Made by a program: the position numbers and the translations under genes
The notes under the pieces: generated by a model
What the model saw: the letters and a program-made list of their open reading frames with translations, nothing else
What the model was told of the DNA's origin: nothing
Database searches by the model: none
In this document: positions 54,601 through 63,588 of the stretch, in pieces
How positions within the stretch are numbered: position 1 is the first letter of the stretch
How the letters are laid out: each line of letters opens with the position of its first letter
Assembly: GCA_040905705.1 (NCBI GenBank)
Contig: JBBDQZ010000076.1
Coordinates: forward strand, 1 to 64,000
Reading direction: 5' to 3'
From: JBBDQZ01 sp040905705
GTDB lineage: Bacteria > Bacteroidota > Rhodothermia > Balneolales > Natronogracilivirgulaceae
DNA length: 64,000 bases

Positions 54601-55557
54601 TCAATGGTGTGCAATATGTTCAAATGCGAGACAGCCTGCACCAAGAAGCGCAGCACTGTTACCCAGTTTTTCATATCGGAGATCAAAACCTTCCAGATAA
54701 GGAGGCATCAGGCGTTCCTGTGCTGCTTCCCGGGCAGGATTCAGAATCCATTTGCCAGCTTTTGCAACGCCACCGCTTACCAAAATGTTGCGAATATCCA
54801 GTATGTGTATATAGTTAACAATGGCGTAGCCCAGTTTTCGTCCGGCATCATCCAGAATTCGGATGGCCAGTTCATTCCCCCGTTCGGCTTCTTCACTTAA
54901 GTGAATGGGCTCAAGTTGATCCGGGTTTTCCAGGTATTTCTGTGCAAGTCGGTTGTCCGGGTGTTTCCTGATAAGCGGGAGTGCATTGCGTATCAAAAAG
55001 CGCCGGCCAAGATACGCCTCAATACCACCGCGGGTTTTACTATGGGATTCCGGCCCATTGTAATCGATGATAACATGGCCAAGTTCTGCTGCACCACCGG
55101 TCATACCGCGAAAAATTTCGCGATGATATATGATACTGCCACCAACACCTGTACCAAGTGTCAGCATGATGAAACTGTCCATGTCTCTTCCCTCTCCGAA
55201 GCGGGAAGAACCCAACGCCATCAAATTGGCATCATTTTCAACAACAACTTCACGACCTGTACGCTTATGAAGTTCCATATTGACGTTGACTGATTTCCAG
55301 CCCGGGAAATTAGGTGGATTTGAGACAGAGGTACGATCATAAGAAATTATACCCGGAGTTCCTATTCCGATTCCCTGAGGTTCTTCCGGAGTGTTTTTGA
55401 TGGCATTTGAAATGGCATCCGCGATGCGATCCATTACATGTGAAGGACCTTTTTGAGCTTCTGTGTGTATGGAAAAGCTGGATAAAATTCCTTTTTCGTG
55501 ATGGACAACGGCAGATTTAATATTGGTGCCGCCAAGATCAATCCCGATTGCAATCAT
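54601..55557 (-). CDS. ROK-family kinase with degenerate zinc motif
   Basis: A 318-residue sugar kinase of the ROK family, probably glucokinase. The phosphate-1 loop is DLGGTNIKSAVV near the N-terminus, and GTPGII, NDAN and the catalytic and substrate segments ELGHVIID are present. In typical ROK proteins CxCGxxGC plus the His of ELGH bind a structural zinc. Here the segment reads SHSKTRGG before IEAYLG, so all three cysteines are replaced. Substrate (glucose versus another hexose) cannot be fixed from sequence. It precedes the lptD-like gene by 15 bases and follows the FtsB-like gene by about 120 bases. Confidence 0.87.
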   Translation of the reverse strand: MIAIGIDLGGTNIKSAVVHHEKGILSSFSIHTEAQKGPSHVMDRIADAISNAIKNTPEEPQGIGIGTPGIISYDRTSVSNPPNFPGWKSVNVNMELHKRTGREVVVENDANLMALGSSRFGEGRDMDSFIMLTLGTGVGGSIIYHREIFRGMTGGAAELGHVIIDYNGPESHSKTRGGIEAYLGRRFLIRNALPLIRKHPDNRLAQKYLENPDQLEPIHLSEEAERGNELAIRILDDAGRKLGYAIVNYIHILDIRNILVSGGVAKAGKWILNPAREAAQERLMPPYLEGFDLRYEKLGNSAALLGAGCLAFEHIAHH

Positions 55558-55673
55558 AATCGATAATAAAAAGGTTCCTGATTGTTGTAATTATGATAAG
55601 AGCATTTTACTCATACCACAACGGACCTTGAAAAAAGAAGTGACAGGAATCACTTTCCGGCTACAAATGGATT

Positions 55674-55976
55674 TTAATTTTCCTGAATACGATAAATGGT
55701 TTCTCCGGGTTTTCTCATTCCGTATTCTTCCCGGGCAAGACGCTCAAGCAGCTCGGGATTGGATTCAAGATTTTGAATACGGTTTTGATATTTGCTCGTT
55801 TCCTCCAGAAGATGATCGGTTGCTTCAATCAGTTCTTGCTTTTCGTTGTGAAGCTGAATACGGGTACGGATGCTGTAAGTATCGATAAACCCGAACCAAA
55901 TTATCAGCATAAGCAACAGCACAGAAAAAAGCAGGCCACGTCGCCATGCCAGTGGATTGAGAATTCGAAGATTCAT
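55674..55976 (-). CDS. FtsB/DivIC-like septum-formation initiator protein
   Basis: A 100-residue bitopic membrane protein. One transmembrane helix (about 14-32) is followed by a periplasmic coiled coil (about 38-75) and the C-terminal motif LAREEYGMRKPGETIYRI, which is the DivIC/FtsB signature. Such proteins bridge FtsL and FtsQ in the divisome. Its partner genes are not adjacent. It lies upstream of the ROK kinase on the same strand. Confidence 0.88.
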   Translation of the reverse strand: MNLRILNPLAWRRGLLFSVLLLMLIIWFGFIDTYSIRTRIQLHNEKQELIEATDHLLEETSKYQNRIQNLESNPELLERLAREEYGMRKPGETIYRIQEN

Positions 55977-56160
55977 CGTTATGGGATTGACTCAAGGAAT
56001 TATATCGTAAAATAAATCATTTTATGATATAACACACAATGTACTTGGTGATTTTTGCGGCACCCGCCTGTTTTTTATTGGAAATTACAATCACATTTTC
56101 AATGGAATCTGTAAAACAGCCGGATTTCGGCGATTATGCCGTTTTTTCCTTTCATCGGAT

Positions 56161-56526
56161 TCATAAATACCAGAAGGCTCCCTCTATATGACGAATTTCT
56201 TCTTTTGATTTGCCGGGATGCATAATGACGATAACATCGAAGCGTACCGGAGATCCTTGCATTTTGCGTTCATGCAACCACGCTTCCGCCACTTTAAAGA
56301 GTTGCCTTTTCTTGTAATCGCCAATACTTTCTTCCGGTTCTCCGTACTTCTTGCTCCTGCGTGACTTAACCTCGATAAACACAATCTCACGTCCGGTGGA
56401 AGCGACAATATCCACTTCCGCTCTCAAAAAACGGTAGTTCCTGTCCAGGATGACAAAGTTATTGGCCTTAAGGAATGAAACCGCTCTATCTTCACCAAGT
56501 TTACCGATTTCAATAGGATTCATCAT
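56161..56526 (-). CDS. YraN family (UPF0102) nuclease-like protein
   Basis: A 121-residue protein of the UPF0102 family with the restriction-endonuclease-like core: IGKLGEDRAVSFLKAN, then RNYRFLRAEVDIVASTGREIVFIEVKSRR, which holds the Asp and ExK catalytic-type residues. Its physiological role is not established. It lies downstream of the FmdB-like and aminotransferase genes on the same strand, with which it may be co-transcribed. Confidence 0.92.
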   Translation of the reverse strand: MMNPIEIGKLGEDRAVSFLKANNFVILDRNYRFLRAEVDIVASTGREIVFIEVKSRRSKKYGEPEESIGDYKKRQLFKVAEAWLHERKMQGSPVRFDVIVIMHPGKSKEEIRHIEGAFWYL

Positions 56527-56569
56527 TGAAACTTCATTTACATAGGAGGCAAGTCATCTCAAGACGGTT

Positions 56570-56908
56570 TTATGTTTTTGTCTTGCTGGAGGAAGAATCT
56601 TTTTGGGGAGTACCGATGGAACTGTCGGAAGTACCGTTACTACCACTTTGGCCGTTGGTATTTTTGGTGGAGTCCTTAGATGATGGGTCTTCCCCGGAGG
56701 TGTTCTTTCGGTTCGAGTGGTCGTTCGACTTATTCTTGTAGTCGGTCACGTACCAACCGCTGCCTTTATAGACGACCCCCCCTCCACCGGTAATTACACG
56801 TTTAACATTCTGTCCTGTATCCGGACAGGTTTTTAATGCGGGCTCCGAGATGCGTTGGGTCATCTCAAAGGTGGTTCCATCATCTCGTTTGTACAGATAG
56901 GTCGGCAT
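56570..56908 (-). CDS. FmdB-family small protein with degenerate zinc ribbon
   Basis: A protein of about 112 residues. The start at 56908 (MPTYLYKRDDGTTFEMTQ) is chosen because it matches the family N-terminus. FmdB-type zinc ribbons normally carry CxxCG twice. Here the first pair is replaced (KRDDGT) and the second pair reads CPDTG, so only Cys28 remains. The tail (about 60-112) is low-complexity Ser, Asn, Lys, Gly and probably disordered. Similar cysteine-poor versions exist in related bacteria, so this is probably an established variant and not decay. Function unknown; it lies just after the aminotransferase gene. Confidence 0.8.
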   Translation of the reverse strand: MPTYLYKRDDGTTFEMTQRISEPALKTCPDTGQNVKRVITGGGGVVYKGSGWYVTDYKNKSNDHSNRKNTSGEDPSSKDSTKNTNGQSGSNGTSDSSIGTPQKDSSSSKTKT

Positions 56909-56983
56909 TTTTATTAAAATTACATTAGTTTTTTTGAATTTAAAAACGTCAGATTCTAAAAAAAAGTTCACAGTTCCTCACAG

Positions 56984-58177
56984 TCATTTAAGCGCCTGAA
57001 GTCCTTCCTGAAGGCGTTTGACGGCTTCTTTCAAATGATCCATAGAGGCTGCATAGGAGAGCCGGATCCCGGTTGGCTCGCCGAATGCATCGCCAGGTAC
57101 TGTTGCGAGTCCGCGTTCCTCCAGCAGGAATAAACAGAGATCTGTACTGTTATGAATAGTGTTTCCTGAGGGCGTTTTCAAATTTAAAAATGCTGAAATA
57201 TTGGGGAAAGCGTAAAAAGCGCCACCTGGGAGAAAACATTTCACACCGTTAATACTGTTGAGTGCTTCCACCAGGTAATCCCGCCGTTCTCGAAAAGCCC
57301 GTACCATATCTTTTACAGAGTCTCGTGGGCTTAAGTAGGCGGCTTCAGCCGCTTTTTGAGAAATGGAAGAAGGAGCAGAGGTTTCCTGGCTTTGGATCTT
57401 TGCCACCGATTTGACCACATCGACCGGTCCGGCCAGGTAACCAATTCGCCATCCGGTCATTGCAAATCCTTTTGAAAATCCGTTGATCAGCAAGATTCGT
57501 TCTTTCAATTCCCGAGCGACTTGTCCGATTCCCACATGGTCATGTTCAAATACAATATATTCGTAAATTTCATCGGAAAGAATCAGAATACCGGGATATT
57601 CCCGGAGGACTTCTGCAAGAGCTTTCAATTCATCGGCAGAATAGCAGCTTCCTGTTGGATTGGAAGGAGAACAGAGAATAAGCATCCTGGTTTTGGGACT
57701 GATGGCCTTTCTCAACTGGTCCGCGGTCATTTTATAGTCGTTATCAAAAAAGGTCGGGACTATAACCGGTACACCCTCTGCCAGTTTGACCATTTCCGGA
57801 TAGGAGACCCAGTAGGGTGCAGGAATAATCACCTCTTCTCCCGGATTTATTGTTGCTAATATGGAAAAACCGATAGATTGCTTGGCACCGTTCGAGAGAA
57901 TAACCTGATCGGCTGTGTAATCAAGTCCATTTTCTACACGCAACTTGTCAACAATTGCTTCACGTAACTCCGGATTTCCGGTGTTTACGGTATATCCATG
58001 AAAACCGTCACGGATAGCCTGAATAGCGGCGTCACAAATATGAGTCGGTGTTTTGAAATCCGGTTCCCCTGCACTCAGGGAGATGACGGATTTACCTTCG
58101 CGCTGAAGTTCTTTGGCTCGGGCAGAAATTTTCAAGGTTTCTGAAGGCGCTATGGCCTGCACACGTTGTGCGATCAT
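56984..58177 (-). CDS. class I pyridoxal-phosphate aminotransferase (aspartate aminotransferase-like)
   Basis: A 397-residue cytoplasmic PLP enzyme of fold type I. Motifs are SLSAGEPDFKTPTHI near the N-terminus, SNGAKQSI, NPTGS, the SDEIYEYIVF segment and the PLP lysine in INGFSKGFAMTGWRIGYLAGP. The C-terminal GIRLSYAASM motif holds the substrate carboxylate-binding Arg. The closest fit is the aspartate aminotransferase Ib group. It lies in the leftward group that continues to fmdB and yraN. Confidence 0.93.
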   Translation of the reverse strand: MIAQRVQAIAPSETLKISARAKELQREGKSVISLSAGEPDFKTPTHICDAAIQAIRDGFHGYTVNTGNPELREAIVDKLRVENGLDYTADQVILSNGAKQSIGFSILATINPGEEVIIPAPYWVSYPEMVKLAEGVPVIVPTFFDNDYKMTADQLRKAISPKTRMLILCSPSNPTGSCYSADELKALAEVLREYPGILILSDEIYEYIVFEHDHVGIGQVARELKERILLINGFSKGFAMTGWRIGYLAGPVDVVKSVAKIQSQETSAPSSISQKAAEAAYLSPRDSVKDMVRAFRERRDYLVEALNSINGVKCFLPGGAFYAFPNISAFLNLKTPSGNTIHNSTDLCLFLLEERGLATVPGDAFGEPTGIRLSYAASMDHLKEAVKRLQEGLQALK

Positions 58178-58323
58178 AATAATGTTGGTCTGTTAAGGTT
58201 CGTTTTGGAATGTTAGCGAAAATAGCACTCTCAATAATTTTTAAACGCTACAATATACAAAATCCGGGCGCTATTTCCCATGAATTAACGGCATCCAGAT
58301 ACGGGATTTCAGCTGATTTAAGA

Positions 58324-58815
58324 TCAGCGTTGATTCCGGAATTTTTCATCCAGAGCAGAAGCCACGCTATCAGGTACAAAGTGGCTCAGATCGCCACCCC
58401 AGTAGGCAATTTCGCGAACGAGAGATCCGGAAATAAAAGTTAATTCTTCTCGTGGCATCAGGAAGATCGTGTCGATATCCTTGTTCAGCTTTCGGTTCAT
58501 GAGAGCCATTCGGAATTCATATTCATAATCTGAAAATTGCCGAACACCCCGGATTAGTGCTTTTACCTTGTTTTCCCGGGCATAGTCCACCAATAGGCCG
58601 GAAAATTGCCGTACCTCCACTTTCCGGGCCCAGTGTTTATTTGCAATGCTCTCCTTGATCAGCGAGGCACGCTCATCCGGCGGGAATATTGAACTTTTAC
58701 GAGAGTTTATGGCAATAGTGATATAGACTTTTTCAAAGAGATAAGTAGCCCGTTCAAGAATGTCAAGATGGCCATATGTTATTGGATCAAAAGATCCTGG
58801 ATAGATGACTTTCAC
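58324..58815 (-). CDS. coaD: phosphopantetheine adenylyltransferase
   Basis: The enzyme makes dephospho-CoA from 4'-phosphopantetheine and ATP, the next-to-last step of CoA synthesis. The 163-residue protein has the nucleotidyltransferase motif YPGSFDPITYGHLDIL (with the HxGH-like TYGH), the RGVRQFSDYEYEFRMALMN segment, and ISGSLVRE. It is followed on its upstream side by rsmD, the standard neighbour of coaD. Confidence 0.96.
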   Translation of the reverse strand: MKVIYPGSFDPITYGHLDILERATYLFEKVYITIAINSRKSSIFPPDERASLIKESIANKHWARKVEVRQFSGLLVDYARENKVKALIRGVRQFSDYEYEFRMALMNRKLNKDIDTIFLMPREELTFISGSLVREIAYWGGDLSHFVPDSVASALDEKFRNQR

Positions 58816-58855
58816 AATAAGAACCCCTTTTAATGTTTACAATCCGGTTATGTGG

Positions 58856-59416
58856 TCAGGTATCTGCCGGTACAAGCTCCCTGGTAAAAATGGTCACAAT
58901 GGTCCTTCCATATGGTTTGGAAAACACGCAATGGGGATGGGCGTCGAAACGATGCCTTTTGTCATGCTCCAGCAGAAACCATCCTTTATCCTTCAGCCAG
59001 TTATCTTTCAGGACAGTCTCCGGAAGGTGTTGCAGTTCGTCGTAATCATAGGGCGGATCGGCAAAAACAAAATCAAACGGTTGTGATGGCCCATCTAAAA
59101 ACCCCTCTACTGATGAGCAGATGCATTGCGTTCTCTCTTCTACCTGAAATTGCCGTCCGGTTTTTTCTATGTGTTTCAGTGCAATTTCAGAAGATTCCAC
59201 AAATACTACACGGCCTGCTCCCCTTGAAAGTGCTTCAAAGCCGAGATTCCCTGATCCTGCGAAGAGATCAAGAACCGTACTGCCGGAGAGATGCTTTCGG
59301 GCATCTATGATGGCAAACATGCTTTCTTTCGTACGGTCGGATGAAGGCCGGATGTTATCGATTCCGGGAGGAACAGATATTTTTCTACCCTTCAAAGTGC
59401 CGGTGATAATGCGCAT
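58856..59416 (-). CDS. rsmD: 16S rRNA (guanine966-N2)-methyltransferase RsmD
   Basis: RsmD methylates G966 of 16S rRNA in the 30S subunit using SAM. The 186-residue protein shows GTLKGRKISVPPG, IRPSSDRTKESMF, the SAM loop LDLFAGSGNLGFEALSRGA and catalytic DPPYDY. It lies 40 bases from coaD, and the DUF3822-like gene abuts it upstream. Confidence 0.95.
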   Translation of the reverse strand: MRIITGTLKGRKISVPPGIDNIRPSSDRTKESMFAIIDARKHLSGSTVLDLFAGSGNLGFEALSRGAGRVVFVESSEIALKHIEKTGRQFQVEERTQCICSSVEGFLDGPSQPFDFVFADPPYDYDELQHLPETVLKDNWLKDKGWFLLEHDKRHRFDAHPHCVFSKPYGRTIVTIFTRELVPADT

Positions 59417-59419
59417 GAT

Positions 59420-60277
59420 TTAGGTTACCGATAATAATGCAGCGGGAAATGCGCGTTCAAGCGGGAAGTTAAAGGAGTCTTCATCCGATTTCAGTCCCAT
59501 TTTTTTCAGGGTATTCATTACTATGATCTCGGAGGAATCATCCAGGTAAGCACTGAGAGCTTCAAGCACTTTTTCGGAGTGATTTCCATAGACTATCACA
59601 TGTTCGTGTAACCCTTCTATCCATGGAAGGTGTGAGGAATGTTGTAACCAGAGATACGGTAAATCCAGGATATCTTCATAAGTGATGAAAGTGGCAGCCC
59701 GCAGTTTTCCAAGCAGAAAGGAGGAGATACTAATGATCTCGTTATAGGTTGAAATAGTGAGAAAAGATCCCCGGAACTGACTGTGTTTCATCCAGTAATG
59801 TCCTATTTGGAAATCGGAAAAAAGAAACTCATTCGGCACGCCGTTGATCAGGGAGGCAAACGAATCAAGATGTTTTTTGCGTCTGACAGACAGAAGCTTG
59901 AAATCACGATTACTGAGTTCGTGCCATTGCGAGTCGTTATGCTGTGCTTCTGTACCCTGCATCAGGATATTTAAATGGGCTTCACGCTCATCTTTATTGT
60001 CGAAAACAGACTTGGGTATGATACTCCAGCATTCGTAATAGGGCGGCAAGATCAATCGTAAATCCGTGATCTCATATTCGGTGATGAGCTTCTGCATGGT
60101 GTCACAAACACCCGGGAAAGTGTCCGGATCACGGGTTGAAATAGACTGGACCAGGTTAAAGGAAAAGTCGATGGATCCGATACGTTTCAGTACACCCGGG
60201 CTGGACTGATGAGAAACCGCATAATAAAGCTTGTTTGCGTCAAAATTAACTCCGAGTCGTACATCCGGTTCCGGCAT
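59420..60277 (-). CDS. DUF3822-like protein
   Basis: A 285-residue protein with an actin-like (ASKHA) style N-terminus: a first strand LGVNFDANKLYYAVSH, then ISTYNEII in the second half and a VIVYGN segment. It matches the DUF3822 family of Bacteroidota, whose members sit next to rsmD, as here (3 bases). The fold resemblance to type IV pilus assembly PilM-like ATPases is suggestive only. No membrane segments are seen, so it is cytoplasmic. Confidence 0.75.
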   Translation of the reverse strand: MPEPDVRLGVNFDANKLYYAVSHQSSPGVLKRIGSIDFSFNLVQSISTRDPDTFPGVCDTMQKLITEYEITDLRLILPPYYECWSIIPKSVFDNKDEREAHLNILMQGTEAQHNDSQWHELSNRDFKLLSVRRKKHLDSFASLINGVPNEFLFSDFQIGHYWMKHSQFRGSFLTISTYNEIISISSFLLGKLRAATFITYEDILDLPYLWLQHSSHLPWIEGLHEHVIVYGNHSEKVLEALSAYLDDSSEIIVMNTLKKMGLKSDEDSFNFPLERAFPAALLSVT

Positions 60278-60287
60278 GACCTTCGGA

Positions 60288-60752
60288 TTAGTTCCAATTG
60301 GTTGCGTTCAAATACGTGGTTCGTTCAAGCGAACCGATGGCGTCATCGGTATCCGGATCTTCCAGTAAATAGATATTGGGCCTTAGTGTATCGTTCAATG
60401 TATATTGAAACCGGTTACCGGTTCGAGGAGAAAAGACTATAGAATCGGGATTGTATTGATCAGGAGGCATGAAAGCAAACAGAGAGTCTCCCATTGCAAT
60501 CATATCATCATCGGTTTTCAACCAGGTTATCAGATCATCAAGCGATTCGGGAAATTCACCTTCCCTGCGCTGATGTTCAACCAGTGCATCGCGCACGACG
60601 GACATTCGGTGTCGTACATTATTGGTTATTTCTCTTTGTTCAATGACTTGTTCATACGGGCTTACTATGGAATCGTACAATAACCATGCAAGAACTATAA
60701 TTATTATAGCCAGTATGCTACTGATAATCTTGTTTCGGGCATCAATATTCAT
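60288..60752 (-). CDS. membrane-anchored hypothetical protein, 154 residues
   Basis: I do not recognise a family. One N-terminal transmembrane helix (about 10-27) is followed by a periplasmic domain with a helix and a Pro/Asp-rich beta segment. The region around RDALVEHQRREGEFPESLDDLITWL resembles the pseudopilin-type domain in which a helix precedes a prolyl turn, but the type IV pilin signal is missing. It is 10 bases upstream of the DUF3822 gene, so it is likely co-transcribed with the DUF3822-rsmD-coaD group. Confidence 0.72.
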   Translation of the reverse strand: MNIDARNKIISSILAIIIIVLAWLLYDSIVSPYEQVIEQREITNNVRHRMSVVRDALVEHQRREGEFPESLDDLITWLKTDDDMIAMGDSLFAFMPPDQYNPDSIVFSPRTGNRFQYTLNDTLRPNIYLLEDPDTDDAIGSLERTTYLNATNWN

Positions 60753-61132
60753 TCATTCATTATAAAGGGTGCTGAATTTCTGTTCGAATATGTTTAAAGC
60801 ATACTCAAAAGACGAAAATACATCCGACTGTGAAGATATGCAACTGAACATTCAATGTTGAGGGGATTTGTTGGAATCTTGCCGCTCTGTTCAGATCTTG
60901 TAATTTCCACGGAGAATGCTTTTCCCTTGAAAATGAGCACAGGTGTTGTTAATAATAGTACCCGTATCTACTGATGATAAAAGCTGTTAATCCGGATTAT
61001 ATGGGGCCATATCGCGTAATGTTTTCCTGGCGGAAGTAGTTCGGATGACGGAAATATGCTGGGTTTTTTGTATGTTTAAAAGTTGTAACACGAATTGAAT
61101 TTTAAATTTACTTATGTCAAATTGAATACAAA
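60753..61132. other. divergent intergenic region between 60752 and 61133
   Basis: These 380 bases hold no convincing gene. They must contain promoters for both flanking genes. A TTG near 61082 and a TAAATTTA-like element near 61104-61112 upstream of the rightward gene resemble the Bacteroidota -33/-7 pattern (TTG, TAnnTTTG) but the -7 match is imperfect. No RNA structure is recognisable. Confidence 0.3.
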
Positions 61133-61492
61133 ATGCTCTATAGAGAAAAATTTTTTTACCTCTGCCATATTCCATTGAGTGCTGAAGGCCCGAGGGATGT
61201 AGAAATAGTTGATAAAGCTGGCGATTCCGAAGCATTTCCGGCGCTTTTTAAGAAATACGAAGAACTCAGGGCACATGCTTGTAATGAAGACGGGCTATAT
61301 AGTGTGATTCGCGCAGATGCTATTTATATTTTATTACGTACAACGACTATTGAACAGGCCAAAACAGATGCATTTGAAGAGGCACGTGCCAGCCTGATTA
61401 CTAACCTTGAGCACAAAGTCATGCAGGAAAAGGATCAGAATGCGGTACAGATTTTGAGAAATGTTCATAGTGTAGACCTGACCACTTCATAG
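61133..61492 (+). CDS. hypothetical protein, 119 residues
   Basis: I do not recognise this protein. The N-terminal 60 residues are mixed; residues about 65-119 are helical and charged. No signal peptide or membrane helix is seen, and codon use looks normal. It stands 40 bases ahead of the TPR gene on the same strand and is probably co-transcribed with it. Confidence 0.6.
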   Translation: MLYREKFFYLCHIPLSAEGPRDVEIVDKAGDSEAFPALFKKYEELRAHACNEDGLYSVIRADAIYILLRTTTIEQAKTDAFEEARASLITNLEHKVMQEKDQNAVQILRNVHSVDLTTS

Positions 61493-61532
61493 CACTTTTT
61501 CTTTTGTTGCTATAAGTAACGCTGAATTTATT

Positions 61533-62084
61533 ATGAACCATGGGCACTCTACTTCGGTAAAAAAATACCTGTTACAGCTTTCCGAGGAGATTGTGGATCT
61601 TTCCAATGTGCTGGAATCCGCCGGAACACAAGAGGGTAATCAAAAAGTACATGCATCGGTGTCAAGATTGCGTGGGATCGGTGACGAATTGGTGGATCAT
61701 CTGGAATTAACCAGTGGTGATGACCTTGCATTTGTCCAATTCATGATGGGCTCGGTTTGCAGTTTATTGGGATTTTGGGGGAATGCGGAAAAATCTTACC
61801 GGCAGGCACTGGATCACTGGCCTGATCACATTGGAATTCTTAACGAATTGTTTGATGCTCTGGTGGCACAACGAAAATATGATCAGGCGGAAAATATTAT
61901 CATAAAAAGTATGAAATACGGAGGTGAAACACCTCCAATCCTTCGTAATTACGCCGCGATTCTGGTACATCAAAAAAAATTAAATGAAGCAAAAGTGGTA
62001 ATGTTCAATTGTCTGGCCAAATTTCCTGATGATCGGGAAAGCCGCGGGTTCCTGGAAAAGCTCGAGTTATCCTCACGGTGTTAA
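61533..62084 (+). CDS. TPR-repeat protein, 183 residues
   Basis: A cytoplasmic protein with an N-terminal coiled-coil-like helix pair and three TPR-type repeats (about 85-180), including GFWGNAEKSYRQALDHWPDHIGILNEL and the next repeats at 120 and 150. Function unknown. Its stop at 62084 is 10 bases before the chosen pseudouridine synthase start, implying coupled expression. Confidence 0.72.
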   Translation: MNHGHSTSVKKYLLQLSEEIVDLSNVLESAGTQEGNQKVHASVSRLRGIGDELVDHLELTSGDDLAFVQFMMGSVCSLLGFWGNAEKSYRQALDHWPDHIGILNELFDALVAQRKYDQAENIIIKSMKYGGETPPILRNYAAILVHQKKLNEAKVVMFNCLAKFPDDRESRGFLEKLELSSRC

Positions 62085-62094
62085 CCATCCGCTT

Positions 62095-62811
62095 ATGAAG
62101 CATAAACGACAATTTATTAGCTTGAATGCCCGGGTTCGGGCTGAAGTGATATTTGAGGATGCCTATTTGATCGCCGTGAATAAACCGGCAGGTGTCCTTA
62201 CCGTACCCATTCCCGGAATGAGATCTGCCAATCTGCAAGAGTGTCTGAACACCTACCTTGAACCGCAAAAAAAAAGATCAAAAACGGTCCATCGTATAGA
62301 CCGGTATACCAGCGGCGTGGTGATTTTTGCTAAAAACCGCAATGCAAGGGCTGATCTGATCGAACAGTTTCGAAATCATGAGCCGGCTCGCATTTATCTT
62401 GCACTGGTTCGGGGTACTCCTGATCCACCGGAAAACGAACTGGTTCATTACATGAAGCGGGTCAAAGAAGGGTTTCGTAATGTGGTTGTGTCGAAGGATG
62501 ATCCCGAAGGGAGCCGGGCAAGAATGTTGTATCGGGTGTTGGAACGTTACAAAAATACCAGTCTTGTGGAAGTGGCACTCGATACCGGCCTGAAAAATCA
62601 GATACGTGTACAATTGGCGGAGATTGGCCATCCAACCGTAGGTGACCGGCACTACAGACTTGATGAGCAGGAAGAAAAGTTGATCAACCGGCAAGCCTTG
62701 CATGCCTCACGCCTTGAATTCAGGCATCCTGTAAATGGCAAGATCATAGGTATAGCCGCACCGATGCCCAAAGATATGAAACGATTGATTGCCAGTTACA
62801 AAAAGCTTTGA
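62095..62811 (+). CDS. RluA-family pseudouridine synthase
   Basis: A protein of about 238 residues that converts uridine to pseudouridine in rRNA or tRNA. The start at 62095 is preferred because MKHKRQFISL aligns with short family members. The catalytic motif HRIDRYTSGVVIFAK contains the Asp, followed by YLALVRG, and the C-terminal LDTGLKNQIRVQLAEIGHPTVGD motif is conserved. There is no S4 domain, so it belongs to the RluA/TruC-like group. The target base cannot be told from sequence. Confidence 0.9.
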   Translation: MKHKRQFISLNARVRAEVIFEDAYLIAVNKPAGVLTVPIPGMRSANLQECLNTYLEPQKKRSKTVHRIDRYTSGVVIFAKNRNARADLIEQFRNHEPARIYLALVRGTPDPPENELVHYMKRVKEGFRNVVVSKDDPEGSRARMLYRVLERYKNTSLVEVALDTGLKNQIRVQLAEIGHPTVGDRHYRLDEQEEKLINRQALHASRLEFRHPVNGKIIGIAAPMPKDMKRLIASYKKL

Positions 62812-62928
62812 CAGGATCCTGTGCAGATGAATGACAAAAAATTGCCCGATTCCATAAACGAATGGACATGCTTAAGTGTTTAGATGTAAAGTTGCTGAAT
62901 AGTATAAAAAAAAATCAAGGAGCATATT

Positions 62929-63423
62929 ATGAATGCCATTATTGAAAAATCCGACACAAAAATGAATATTGGAATATCTGATGAACACCGTGAAACTATT
63001 GCAAAAGCGCTTGGCCGTTTGCTGGCAAATTCTTACACCCTCTATTTAAAAACTCAGAATTACCATTGGAATGTCACTGGTATGAATTTTCATGCGCTAC
63101 ACGAAATGTTTGAAGAACAGTATACCGAGCTTGCTGGTGCGATTGATGAAATTGCCGAGCGTATTCGTGCATTGGGACATTTTGCACCCGGTTCATTCAA
63201 AGCATTTGAAAAAATTTCCAGTGTGACAGATGAGGACGAGGTTCCTGATGAAAGGTCAATGGTACAGAATCTTGTGGTTGATAATGAAACGGTTATCCGC
63301 ATTTCCCGGGAAGTATTGTCGGCTTGCGAAAATGCCGGGGACGAGTCTACACTCGATCTTGTTACCGAACGGCTTAGAAACCATTCAAAAGTAGCATGGA
63401 TGTTAAGAAGCCATTTGCAATAA
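62929..63423 (+). CDS. dps: Dps-family ferritin-like DNA-protection protein
   Basis: A 164-residue protein of the Dps/ferritin family that forms 12-mers, stores iron and detoxifies peroxide. The ferroxidase-site residues are visible in KTQNYHWNVTGMNFHALHEMFEEQY and the AGAIDEIAERIRALG helix. Helices A-D and the short BC helix fit the family. It has a 117-base upstream gap with AT-rich sequence, probably its promoter. The start ATG is preceded by AAGGAG at a good distance (62916-62921). Confidence 0.93.
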   Translation: MNAIIEKSDTKMNIGISDEHRETIAKALGRLLANSYTLYLKTQNYHWNVTGMNFHALHEMFEEQYTELAGAIDEIAERIRALGHFAPGSFKAFEKISSVTDEDEVPDERSMVQNLVVDNETVIRISREVLSACENAGDESTLDLVTERLRNHSKVAWMLRSHLQ

Positions 63424-63588
63424 TCACACCGTGATGGGTTTTTCGTTAACTCATATTCCTAAAAGTAATTCATATATTCAAATATCTGGTTCAAAGAATA
63501 CTCCGAGTTTATTTACTAATACTAAAGTCTACAGATTTTATACCGCGAGGCACGCAAAAATCAAGAAAGTTTTAGTCATCGCATTTTT
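63424..63588. other. intergenic region after dps with a weak hairpin
   Basis: These 165 bases separate the ends of dps and a convergent gene. ATCAC/GTGAT arms at about 63423-63435 followed by GGGTTTTTCG could form a weak terminator for dps. Otherwise nothing is recognisable. Confidence 0.3.
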
